In this document: piece by piece, positions 24,215 to 32,415 of the stretch
Position numbering within the stretch: position 1 is the stretch's first letter
How the letters are laid out: every line of letters begins with the position of its first letter
From: Halosimplex amylolyticum
Lineage (GTDB): Archaea; Halobacteriota; Halobacteria; Halobacteriales; Haloarculaceae
DNA: 64,000 bases
NCBI RefSeq assembly: GCF_051414035.1
Contig: NZ_JBLKNW010000001.1
Span: 868,001-932,000 of the forward strand
Direction of reading: 5' to 3'
Position numbers and translations under genes: made by a program
Notes under the pieces: generated by a model
Databases searched by the model: none
Seen by the model: only the letters and a program-made list of their open reading frames with translations
Told to the model about the DNA's origin: nothing

Positions 24215-25525
24215 TCAGAAGCACTCCCCCCACGCGCGCGCGAGCGCACCGACCCCGAGCGCGACGCAGTAGTAGGTGAGTAGGTTGCCGACCTCCCAGA
24301 GGACCGGCCCCGGAACCGGGACGAACGGTTCGACGGCGTAGACCACCCGTTCCGCGACACCGTTGTCGAAGAGGAACAGCGTCACCACGTAGGGAACGAC
24401 GAACAGCCACCGGACGAGGGGGTTCACGTAGATGTCGACGACGTACTGCAGCGACCACGCGCCCGCGAGGAAGCCGAAGACGGTGAGGACCGCCCGCGAT
24501 CGATACAGCGGGGTCGTCGCTGCGTCCCGGTCGCTACGATCCCCGTCGTCGACACCACGGGGACCCCCGCCGCGGTCGACACCGTCGCCGTCGTGGCGGT
24601 CGACGCCGTCGTGGCGGTCGGCATCTCCGTCGCGCTCGTCTCGCCCGTCGAGATACGCGCCGAGCGTGCGGAGCGACGATGGCTCGCGGCCGAAGGCGGT
24701 CACGTCGTTGTCGGCGACGGTGTTGTCGAGGCGAAGCGAGCGGTACTGGTCGGGGCCGAACGGTACGACGGGGACGAATCCGGCCAGCGTCAGACCGACT
24801 CGCGCGAGGGCCGTCGGGACGGGGAGGACGACGGTCGACTTCCCCTCGGCGCGGTAGGCCGCGCGGGTCACGTCGGCGAGCGTCAGCACTTCGGGGCCGC
24901 CGAGTTCGTACGTCCGGCCGACGTGGCGGTCCTCGGTCGCGCACTCGGCGAGCATCGGCGCGAGGTCGCCGACCCAGATCGGCTGGAAGCGGGTCGCGCC
25001 GCCGCCGGGGAGGCCGGTCACGTACGGCGTCGTCAGGAGCTTCGTGAACCCGACGAACTCGCCGCCGTCCCCGAACACCACGGAGGGGCGGACGAGCGTC
25101 CAGTCCAGGTCGGAGGCGCGGACGACCTCCTCGGCGGCTCCCTTCGCCCGGAGGTACGCTGTCGAGCCGTCCGGATCGGCACCGAGGGCGCTCATCTGGA
25201 CGAAGCGGTCGACGCCGGTGTCCTCGGCGACGGCGACGAGGTTCGCGGTGCCGCCGCGGTGGATCCAGTCGTGGGCCTCGCTTCCCCCGTCGGGCTCGAA
25301 CAGCGGCGAGAGGGCGACGAGGTTGACAACCGCGTCGCGGCCGGCGACCGCAGTCGCGACGGACTCGCGGTCGGTCACGTCGCCCGTGACCGTCTCGACC
25401 GCGTCGGGGAGCGACGCGGCGTCGGGATGCCGGGCCATCACGGTCACGTCGTGGCCGCGGTCGGCGAGCGCTCGACAGAGTTCGGTGCCGACGAAGCCGG
25501 TGCCGCCGGCGACGAGGACGTTCAT
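24215..25525 (-). CDS. NDUFA9-like extended SDR with charged repeat linker and membrane tail
   Basis: 436 residues. Residues 1-290 are an atypical extended SDR: Rossmann motif VAGGTGFVGTELCRAL, GDVTDRES, then YLRAKGAAEEVVRAS with the Y-x3-K pair, and RPSVVFGDGGEF, as in complex I NDUFA9-like proteins. A hydrophilic linker (about 300-345) is built of DRHDG-type repeats. The last about 90 residues hold three transmembrane spans. It may bind NADPH at the membrane in quinone or lipid metabolism; the substrate is unknown. The ATG at 25525 opens directly on the Rossmann strand. Confidence 0.75.
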   Translation of the reverse strand: MNVLVAGGTGFVGTELCRALADRGHDVTVMARHPDAASLPDAVETVTGDVTDRESVATAVAGRDAVVNLVALSPLFEPDGGSEAHDWIHRGGTANLVAVAEDTGVDRFVQMSALGADPDGSTAYLRAKGAAEEVVRASDLDWTLVRPSVVFGDGGEFVGFTKLLTTPYVTGLPGGGATRFQPIWVGDLAPMLAECATEDRHVGRTYELGGPEVLTLADVTRAAYRAEGKSTVVLPVPTALARVGLTLAGFVPVVPFGPDQYRSLRLDNTVADNDVTAFGREPSSLRTLGAYLDGRDERDGDADRHDGVDRHDGDGVDRGGGPRGVDDGDRSDRDAATTPLYRSRAVLTVFGFLAGAWSLQYVVDIYVNPLVRWLFVVPYVVTLFLFDNGVAERVVYAVEPFVPVPGPVLWEVGNLLTYYCVALGVGALARAWGECF

Positions 25526-25625
25526 ACCTCCGGATACGCTGCCTGCCGCCTTCACGACATTCGCTGGCGCCGGCGACAAGGGCTGTCGCGACCGACGAGG
25601 GGTGGCGAGGGGTGACCGCGCCCGA

Positions 25626-26408
25626 TCAGAACGGGCCGCGTCCCTCGACTTCGGCCGCCGCGCGGCGGTAGTCCTCGAAGCGGTCGACGGCCCACGCCCG
25701 CAGGTCCGGGTCGGTGCCGTCGACGCAGGCCCGGAGGTGGCCGTCCGCGTCGTAGGCGAGGACGAAGGTCCGGTCGTCGGTGACGGTCAGGCCGACGTCG
25801 ACGGGGTCGTCCGTCTCGTAGAGGGTGACGGAGGGGACGGCGAGGACCGTCTCGAACTTCGGCGGGTTCCGCTCGCGTGCGGCCGCGACGCGGTCGGTGG
25901 GGAGGATCAGGTCCGTGCTCGCGCCGCGGCGGACGAGTTCGGCGTGCGGTCGCTCGAAGATGCGCGAGAGCACCGGCGAGAGCATTCGCACGCGGTCGGT
26001 GTCGAGCGACCGGACGGCGTCGACGTATCGCGTCACCGGTTCCTGGGGGTGGTCCGGGTCGGCGGTGACGACCGTCGCGTCGGCGAGCCACGCGGGATCG
26101 GGCGCCTCGTCGCCGTCGGGGAGGTGTTCGTAGAACCCCGCGAGGTCGTCGATCCGGTCGATCCGGTCCAGACAGTCGGCGTAGGCCTCGCGGACGAGGC
26201 GGCCGCGGGTCGTCAGGTGGTAGGCGCCGTCGCGCTTTTCGGCCCAGCCGCGGTCGGCGAACTGCGCGAGGTTGCGCTGGGCGCTCCTGCCGGAGACGCC
26301 GAGCGCGTCGGCCACGTCGCGGGGCGCGCACGGCTCCTCGGCGAGGTAGTCGAGGAGGGCGAGCCGGTCGGGCGAGCCGGCGAGGAACGCGACGACCTCC
26401 CGTGCCAT
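25626..26408 (-). CDS. Winged-helix regulator with FilR1-type ligand domain
   Basis: 260 residues. Residues 1-75 form a winged helix (VVAFLAGSPDRLALLDYLAE, then a recognition helix in GVSGRSAQRNLAQFADRG). Residues about 110-255 match the FilR1/DUF1724 ligand domain (TDRVRMLSPVLSRIFERPHAEL, then VGLTVTDDRTFVLAYDADG). Haloarchaea carry many such single-gene regulators with unknown ligands. It diverges from gltX: the starts are about 106 bases apart, so it may share or control that promoter region. Confidence 0.8.
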   Translation of the reverse strand: MAREVVAFLAGSPDRLALLDYLAEEPCAPRDVADALGVSGRSAQRNLAQFADRGWAEKRDGAYHLTTRGRLVREAYADCLDRIDRIDDLAGFYEHLPDGDEAPDPAWLADATVVTADPDHPQEPVTRYVDAVRSLDTDRVRMLSPVLSRIFERPHAELVRRGASTDLILPTDRVAAARERNPPKFETVLAVPSVTLYETDDPVDVGLTVTDDRTFVLAYDADGHLRACVDGTDPDLRAWAVDRFEDYRRAAAEVEGRGPF

Positions 26409-26514
26409 GTCCGCGGATCCGACTGGGAGGCTGAAAACCCTACCGGCAGACGTGACGCCCCGTCGCCGGCCCAACCCAACGGGATTTTCACCCCCGGAAT
26501 CGAACGCCCGGGTA

Positions 26515-28248
26515 ATGGACGACGACGTACGCGAGCAGGCCGAGGAGGCCGCCGAGGTGAACGCGCTGTTCAACGCGCTGAAACACGAGAGCGACGCGCA
26601 GGTGGGAGCCATCATGGGCCCGCTCATGGGCGAGAATCCCGAGTTCCGCGAATACGGCGACGAGATGGCGGGGGTCCTCGCGCCGGTCGTCGAGCGGGTC
26701 AACGGGATGGACGCGGCCGAGAAGCGCGAGCGACTGGCCGAACTCGCCCCGGAGCGGGTCGAGGAGCTCGACGCCGAGGAGGAGGAGGACGACCAGATCC
26801 TGCCGGACCTGCCGAACGTCGACGAGTACGACGAGGTGCGGATGCGGCTGGCCCCCAACCCCAACGGACCGTGGCACCTCGGGAGCGCGCGGATGCCGTC
26901 GGTCATCGGGACCTACAAGGAGATCTACGACGGGTGGATGCTCTGCCGGTTCGACGACACCGACCCGGAGACCAAGCGGCCGGATCTCGACGCGTACGAC
27001 GAGATCCTCGACGCCATCGACTATCTCGGGTTCGAACCCGACGAGGTCGTCAAGGCGAGCGACCGGCTCGATATCTACTACGACCACGCGCGGGAACTGA
27101 TCGACCTCGGCGGCGCCTACACCTGCTCGTGTCCCGGCGAGGAGTTCTCGGACCTGAAGAACGCCGGCGAGCCGTGTCCGCACCGGGACAAGGACGTCGA
27201 GACGGTGCGTGAGGAGTTCGAGGCGATGGTCGACGGCGAGTACGACAGCGGCGACCTCGTGTTGCGCGTCAAGAGCGACATCACGCACAAGAACCCGGCG
27301 CTGCGGGACTTCGTTGCGTTCCGGATGATCGACACGCCACACCCCCGCGAGGAGGCGGCCGAGTACCGCTGCTGGCCGATGCTGGACTTCCAGAGCGGGA
27401 TCGACGACCACTTGACGGGGATCACGCACATCGTCCGCGGGATCGACCTGCAGGACTCGGCGAAACGGCAGGCGTTCGTCTACGACTACTTCGGCTGGGA
27501 GTACCCGGAGGTCGTCCACTGGGGCCACGTCCAGATCGACGCCTACGACGTGCCGATGAGCACGTCGACCATCATCGAGAAGATCGAGGCCGGGGAGCTA
27601 ACGGGCTGGGACGACCCGCGCGCGCCCACCATCGCGAGCCTGCGTCGACGCGGGATCCGCGGCGAGGCCATCGTCGACGCGATGGCCGAACTCGGGACGT
27701 CCTCGTCGAACGTCGACCTCGCGATGTCGTCGATCTACTCGAACAACCGCGACATCGTCGACGAGGAGACCGATCGGGCCTTCTTCGTCCGCGAAGCGGG
27801 GCCAGGGACCGAGGGAGCGGTGGCGCTGCCGATTTCGGGCGGGCCCGACGCGGGCGAACCGCTCGTCCACCCCAATCACGAGGACCGCGGCCGGCGGCAC
27901 GTCCCTGTCGACGACGAAGTCGTGCTGGAAGCCGGCGACGTGCCCGACGAGGGCGAGCGCGTCTGGCTCAAGGGATTCGGGTGCGTCCGCGCCGGGGACG
28001 GCGAACTCGTCGCGACCGGCGACGACCTCGACGTGGTCCGCGAGGGCGACGTCCCGGTGATCCACTGGGCGCCGGCCGGGGGTCCGCGCCTGCGACTGCG
28101 GACGATGGACGGCGACGTGACCGGGATCGCCGAACCCGGCGTCGTCGACTACGACGAGGACACGCTGCTCCAGTTCGAGCGCGTCGGATTTGCCCGGCTG
28201 GACGACCTGAGCACGGAGCCGGCGGTCGCGTACTACGCGCACCCCTAA
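26515..28248 (+). CDS. gltX: Glutamyl-tRNA synthetase (non-discriminating archaeal type)
   Basis: 577 residues. An N-terminal helical domain of about 100 residues is typical of archaeal GluRS. The HIGH-like motif is NPNGPWHLGSAR near residue 120, and the KMSKS equivalent is VPMSTS near residue 345. A zinc-binding insertion TCSCPGEEF with later PCPHRD is near residue 200. The C-terminal beta-barrel anticodon domain contains EDRGRRHVPV and GFGCVRAGDG. It charges tRNA-Glu and probably tRNA-Gln, with amidotransferase correction. The ATG at 26515 sits after GGGATTTTC, a plausible TATA-like element. Confidence 0.95.
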   Translation: MDDDVREQAEEAAEVNALFNALKHESDAQVGAIMGPLMGENPEFREYGDEMAGVLAPVVERVNGMDAAEKRERLAELAPERVEELDAEEEEDDQILPDLPNVDEYDEVRMRLAPNPNGPWHLGSARMPSVIGTYKEIYDGWMLCRFDDTDPETKRPDLDAYDEILDAIDYLGFEPDEVVKASDRLDIYYDHARELIDLGGAYTCSCPGEEFSDLKNAGEPCPHRDKDVETVREEFEAMVDGEYDSGDLVLRVKSDITHKNPALRDFVAFRMIDTPHPREEAAEYRCWPMLDFQSGIDDHLTGITHIVRGIDLQDSAKRQAFVYDYFGWEYPEVVHWGHVQIDAYDVPMSTSTIIEKIEAGELTGWDDPRAPTIASLRRRGIRGEAIVDAMAELGTSSSNVDLAMSSIYSNNRDIVDEETDRAFFVREAGPGTEGAVALPISGGPDAGEPLVHPNHEDRGRRHVPVDDEVVLEAGDVPDEGERVWLKGFGCVRAGDGELVATGDDLDVVREGDVPVIHWAPAGGPRLRLRTMDGDVTGIAEPGVVDYDEDTLLQFERVGFARLDDLSTEPAVAYYAHP

Positions 28249-28353
28249 CGGGTCGACCGCGGAGGGAAGTTGCGCGCCGTAGAGTTGTTGTCTATCCGAA
28301 CTGTATTTCCGTCAGCCTTCCGTAGCGAACAGTACCGATTCCCAACGGTTGCT

Positions 28354-28369
28354 GCATGATGTATCATGC
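28354..28369. promoter_or_regulatory. Inverted repeat upstream of the Bat-type regulator
   Basis: GCATGAT-GT-ATCATGC is a perfect 7-base inverted repeat with a two-base spacer, centred about 53 bases before the start of the regulator gene at 28415. Its symmetry and position suggest a binding site for a dimeric regulator, possibly autoregulatory. A TATA-like GTATAACA follows at 28391. The role is inferred. Confidence 0.4.
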
Positions 28370-28414
28370 TGATCCGCTTTCGGACGCGCCGTATAACACG
28401 GGAACGTTGCCTGT

Positions 28415-29068
28415 ATGAGCGTCATCGCCGAGATTAGTATTTCAGCGACGGAGTTCGAGTTGGGACGTATCATGGACGTTTCCCAGTCGGGGACGGTCGA
28501 GCTGGAGTCGCTCGTTCCGACCGGGGAGCGAGCGGTGCCGTTCTTCTGGGTCTACGAGGCCGATTTCGACGCCTTCGAGGCGACCGTCACCAGCGACGCG
28601 TCAGTGAGCAAGCTCGTCCAGATCGACACCTACGACGACCGCGTCCTCTACACGTTCGAGTGGTCGGTCGAAAACGACGCCGTCTTCCGGTCGATCAGGG
28701 AGGTCAACGCCTACATCCTCAACGCGACGGGCAGCGGCGACTCCTGGCGCTTCGAACTGCGTTTTCCCTCCCACGAGGCGATGTCGACGTTCCAGGAGCG
28801 CTGTCGCGACGACGGGATCGGGTTCGAGGTGATCCGCGTCTACAATCCGAACGATCCCGACCTCGGGCCGTGGTTCGGACTGACGCAGCGACAGCGCGAG
28901 GCCATCGTGCTCGCGGTCGAGAATGGCTACTACGACATCCCGCGGGACTGCACGACCGTCGAACTGGCCGATTCGCTCGGTATCTCCGACCAGGCGGTCA
29001 CCGAACGCCTCCGCCGGGCGATCGTCAGACTCACTACCAACACCATCCTCACCTCGAAGGAAGACTGA
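28415..29068 (+). CDS. Bat-type (HTH_10) transcriptional regulator
   Basis: 217 residues. The N-terminal about 145 residues match the bacterio-opsin-activator-type sensory domain: SATEFELGRIMDVSQSGTVE, with WSVENDAVFRSIREVNAYIL. The C-terminal HTH_10 domain has LTQRQREAIVLAVENGYYDI and ADSLGISDQAVTERLRRAI. There is no PAS or response receiver. It may control the adjacent ferredoxin/Etf cluster, but that is a guess from position. An inverted repeat lies upstream at 28354-28369. Confidence 0.85.
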   Translation: MSVIAEISISATEFELGRIMDVSQSGTVELESLVPTGERAVPFFWVYEADFDAFEATVTSDASVSKLVQIDTYDDRVLYTFEWSVENDAVFRSIREVNAYILNATGSGDSWRFELRFPSHEAMSTFQERCRDDGIGFEVIRVYNPNDPDLGPWFGLTQRQREAIVLAVENGYYDIPRDCTTVELADSLGISDQAVTERLRRAIVRLTTNTILTSKED

Positions 29069-29236
29069 TCGGGACGCGGGAACCGGCCGGACCCCAACGG
29101 ATCGCTGGGAGTGCTTCGCCTGGCCGCCGGCCGACACTTCGGCGGATTCGACGCCTCGAACCGCCGATTCCCTCGCGGTACGGCGGTTCGTCCGGGGCAA
29201 GGTTTACGTGGCACGGCGTGGTGCGCCTAGGTACCA

Positions 29237-29566
29237 ATGGCCATCGATCCGGAGTTCGAGAACAACCGAGAGGTCGTCGAGGAACACGAGGGACACCAGG
29301 TCTGGGGACCGGTCGAGGAGCCCGAGACGCTCGGAATCCACGGGACGCACGTGGCCGTCGACTTCGACATCTGTCTCGCCGACGGCGCCTGTCTGGAGGA
29401 CTGTCCGGTCGACGTCTTCGAGTGGGTCGACACGCCGGGCCACCCCGAGAGCGAGATCAAGGCCGACCCGGCCCACGAGGACCAGTGCATCGACTGCATG
29501 CTCTGCGTCGACGTCTGCCCCGTCGACGCCATCGACGTCGACCCCGGCCGCGCCGGCCGCATCTGA
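29237..29566 (+). CDS. zfx: Zinc-containing dicluster ferredoxin
   Basis: 109 residues, closely following the Sulfolobus-type zinc ferredoxin layout. His17 and His20 in EEHEGHQVWGPV, His35 in LGIHGTHVAVDFD, and Asp77 in ADPAHEDQC match the four zinc ligands. One cluster site is C46-x5-C52-x3-C56-P (C-ADGAC-ED-CP), the three-Cys type that holds [3Fe-4S] in zfx. The other is a full C84-x2-C87-x2-C90-x3-C94-P [4Fe-4S] site. The DTPGHP loop is shared with zfx. It lies directly upstream of etfB, etfA and fixC, suggesting it exchanges electrons with that flavoprotein module. Confidence 0.9.
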   Translation: MAIDPEFENNREVVEEHEGHQVWGPVEEPETLGIHGTHVAVDFDICLADGACLEDCPVDVFEWVDTPGHPESEIKADPAHEDQCIDCMLCVDVCPVDAIDVDPGRAGRI

Positions 29567-29780
29567 CGCCGTCGGACCGTCGGTGGCCGTGGTGTAACTT
29601 TCCGAACAACTGTTTTCGTCGAGCGGCCGTATTGTCTCCGATCGCCCGGCGACTTCGTCACGAGCGACCGCCGACTCCGCTCCGTCGATCCGTCACGAAC
29701 GCGAGACGCGTCCCGGATTCGGGGATTTCGATGGACGAAAAACTTACCCATTGTCCCTGCGGCTACCAACGTGTGTGATA

Positions 29781-29796
29781 ACACTATGCATAGTGT
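29781..29796. promoter_or_regulatory. 16-base perfect palindrome spanning the etfB start codon
   Basis: ACACTATGCATAGTGT is self-complementary over its full length, with the ATG of etfB at 29786-29788 inside it. In the transcript it could fold over the start codon; in DNA it could be an operator. Neither is demonstrated. It is A/T-rich for this genome. Confidence 0.5.
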
Positions 29797-30682
29797 CGTA
29801 CTGACGAAAGGCGTCCCCGACTTCAGGGAAGGCCAGGTTTCCTTCGACGAAGACGGTCACCTGGAGCGGGGGAAGACGCCGACGGTGATGAACCCGAACG
29901 ACAAACACGCGCTCAGGGCGGCACTGCAGACGAAGGTCCGCAAGGGCGGGACCGTCTCGCTGATGAGCATGGGTCCGCCCGGCTACATGGAAGTGCTCCA
30001 GGAGGGAATGCGGGACGTCTACGCCGACGATCTGTATCTCCTCTCGGACCGCGAGATGGGCGCCGCGGACACGTGGGCGACCGCGATGACGGCGGCGACC
30101 GGCATCCAGAAGCTCGACGAACCGCCGGATCTGGTGTTCGCCGGCTTCAAGACCGCGGACGGGGAGACTGGCCACACTGGCCCCCAGACCGAGTGGTGTC
30201 TGGACATGCCGCTGGTCACCCACGTCATCTCCATGGAGATCGACGAGGACGAAGGGACCCTCAGGGCGAAACGACTCGTCGAGGGCGACGTCGAGGAGAT
30301 CGAGACGGTCGAGGCGCCGCTCCCGGCGTTCGTCGTCGCCGACCCGGAGTTCGAACCTACCTACCGGAGAGCCGAATACCGGCTGAAACACAAGGACCTG
30401 CGCGAACAGACACAGGACCGGGCCGCGAAGTTCGGCGAGTACATCGACGACGACTCCGACCTGGACGTGGCCGACTACGACCGCTTCACGATGTGGGACC
30501 ACGCGGCGCTCAACCTCGACCCCGACTACATCGGGCTCGACGGTTCGCCCACCATCGTCGCCGGCGTCGACCCGATCCCGAAGGCCCCCTCCGAACGGGA
30601 GGCCACGGTCGTCGACCCGGCCGACGACGAAGCCATGGAGCGCGTCGTGGACGAACTCGCGCCGTACGCGGGAGGTGACTGA
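29786..30682 (+). CDS. etfB: Electron-transfer flavoprotein beta subunit (EtfB/FixA)
   Basis: 298 residues, longer than the usual about 260. It begins MHSVVLTKGVPDFREG, has the AMP/FAD-type nucleotide-domain pattern NPNDKHALRAALQT and VSLMSMGPPGYMEVL, the beta-signature region PPDLVFAGFKTADGETGHTG, and the membrane-facing segment VEEIETVEAPLPAFVV. The extra length is in the C-terminal region. It follows zfx after about 220 bases and is separated from etfA by two bases. The FixAB form passes electrons to the FixC quinone or ferredoxin branch; bifurcation is possible but unproven. Confidence 0.92.
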   Translation: MHSVVLTKGVPDFREGQVSFDEDGHLERGKTPTVMNPNDKHALRAALQTKVRKGGTVSLMSMGPPGYMEVLQEGMRDVYADDLYLLSDREMGAADTWATAMTAATGIQKLDEPPDLVFAGFKTADGETGHTGPQTEWCLDMPLVTHVISMEIDEDEGTLRAKRLVEGDVEEIETVEAPLPAFVVADPEFEPTYRRAEYRLKHKDLREQTQDRAAKFGEYIDDDSDLDVADYDRFTMWDHAALNLDPDYIGLDGSPTIVAGVDPIPKAPSEREATVVDPADDEAMERVVDELAPYAGGD

Positions 30683-30684
30683 CG

Positions 30685-32352
30685 ATGCCGGAGATAGACC
30701 CAACCGAACACGAGATAGCCGACCTCGGCCCGAAGATCAAAGACGTCGACGACGCCGACGAGTTGCGGGAGATGCTGGAACTGGAGGAGGGCGGCGAGGA
30801 CCGCGCGCCGGTCAAGACCCTCATCGAGAGCCGCATCGAGAAACTCGAGGAGGAAGACGGGGAGATCGACCCCGAGACGGTCGACCTGGAGGACCTGACC
30901 GTCGCCGACATCGCGAACCTCGTCCGCGATATCGACGACGTCGACGTCCTCGAAGACCTGCTCGAACGCGAGCAGGCGGGACAGGACCGCAAGACCGCGA
31001 AGGGACAGATCGAGGACCGCATCGAGTCGGTCCAGGGCAGCGACGACGACGGCGAGGAACTGGAGTACGTCCCGCCCGAGGAGAAACACCCCGACCTCGA
31101 CCACCCCACCAACGAAAAGCAGTGGGTGGAGAACATCGACGGCGGCGAGTACCGGGACATGTGGGTCTACTGCGAGACCCAGCACGGCGAACTCATCGAC
31201 GTGTCGATGGAGATGCTCGGGAAGGCTCGCCAGCTGATGGACGAGTACAACGAGGAATATGGTGGCGACGAGGACGGCGAACCGGAGGACGTGGTCGCCG
31301 TCCTGATCGGCGACGACGTCGGCGACCTCACCGAGCAGGTCGTCGAGTACGGCGCCGACCGCGTCGTCTACCACGAGGACGACCGGCTGGAGCGATTCCG
31401 CCACGAGCCCTACACGGAGATCTTCTGTTCGATGGCACGCGCCGGCGGACAGGTCGCCGACGAGGCCCACGCCGAGGTCGACTGGAAGGACTACGACGAA
31501 CCGCGCTACACGGTCTTCCCGGCGACGAACAACGGCCGGGACCTCTCGGCGCTCGTGCAGGGCGAACTCGACTCCGGGCTGGCCTCGGACTGCTCGGGGC
31601 TGTACATCGAGGACGCGATGATCTCCAACCCCGCGAAGACGGGGAAACCCGGCGACAGCAAGGAGTTCGACCGGATCCTGCACATGAAGCGGCCGGACTT
31701 CTCCGGCTTCGAGTACTCGACGATCCTCTGTATCGACAAGCCGTTCCGCGACTTCCACCCGCAGGGCGCCTCGGTCATCCCGGGGAGCTTCGAGATCCCC
31801 GAGGCCGACCCCGAACGGGACGGCGAGGTGATCGAGCACGAGATGGATCTCGCCGAGGAGTGGTTCCAGGTCGAGGTGACGGACTTCGACACGCTCGACA
31901 GCGGGATCGACCTGACGGGCCACGACGTGGTCGTCGCGATTGGCCGCGGCATCGGCGATTCGCCCACCGAGGGGATCGAACTCGGCCTCGACCTCGTCGA
32001 GGCGTTCGACGACGCCGCGTTCGGCCTCTCGCGGGGCGTGATCACCTCCTCGTACAACTTCGAGGGACACGTCGAGCAGTACATCGGCGAGGACCGCCAG
32101 ATCGGCGAGTCCGGCCAGGTGGTCGAACCGGACGTGTACATCGCCGCGGGCATCTCCGGGGCGATCCAGCACAAGGTCGGGATGGACGAGGCGGACACGA
32201 TCATCGCGATCAACACCGACCCCGACGCGGACATCCGCGGCTTCTCGGACTACTACATCGAGGGCGACCTCTTCGACGTGCTCCCCCGCTTGACCGAGGC
32301 GGTCGAGTCGGGCGAACTGGCGGCGGCACTCGCGGAGGCGAGCGACGACTGA
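30685..32352 (+). CDS. etfA: Electron-transfer flavoprotein alpha subunit (EtfA/FixB) with duplicated N-terminal module
   Basis: 555 residues, against about 320 for a normal EtfA. Residues about 155-555 are the EtfA core, ending in the FAD-binding domain with SRGVITSSYNFEGHVEQY and YIAAGISGAIQHKVGMDEA. Residues 11-54 and 74-116 are two copies of an acidic helical unit: IADLGPKIKDVDDADELREM against IANLVRDIDDVDVLEDLL, each ending in an (I/L)E-x-RIE helix. Charged linkers separate them. The unit may mediate interaction with EtfB, FixC or the membrane. Gene order and spacing indicate one operon with etfB and fixC. Confidence 0.92.
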   Translation: MPEIDPTEHEIADLGPKIKDVDDADELREMLELEEGGEDRAPVKTLIESRIEKLEEEDGEIDPETVDLEDLTVADIANLVRDIDDVDVLEDLLEREQAGQDRKTAKGQIEDRIESVQGSDDDGEELEYVPPEEKHPDLDHPTNEKQWVENIDGGEYRDMWVYCETQHGELIDVSMEMLGKARQLMDEYNEEYGGDEDGEPEDVVAVLIGDDVGDLTEQVVEYGADRVVYHEDDRLERFRHEPYTEIFCSMARAGGQVADEAHAEVDWKDYDEPRYTVFPATNNGRDLSALVQGELDSGLASDCSGLYIEDAMISNPAKTGKPGDSKEFDRILHMKRPDFSGFEYSTILCIDKPFRDFHPQGASVIPGSFEIPEADPERDGEVIEHEMDLAEEWFQVEVTDFDTLDSGIDLTGHDVVVAIGRGIGDSPTEGIELGLDLVEAFDDAAFGLSRGVITSSYNFEGHVEQYIGEDRQIGESGQVVEPDVYIAAGISGAIQHKVGMDEADTIIAINTDPDADIRGFSDYYIEGDLFDVLPRLTEAVESGELAAALAEASDD

Positions 32353-32415
32353 GATGACGACGAAATCGCGTATCGAACGGGACGGAACCGAACGAAGACA
32401 CCACAGGAGACGACG

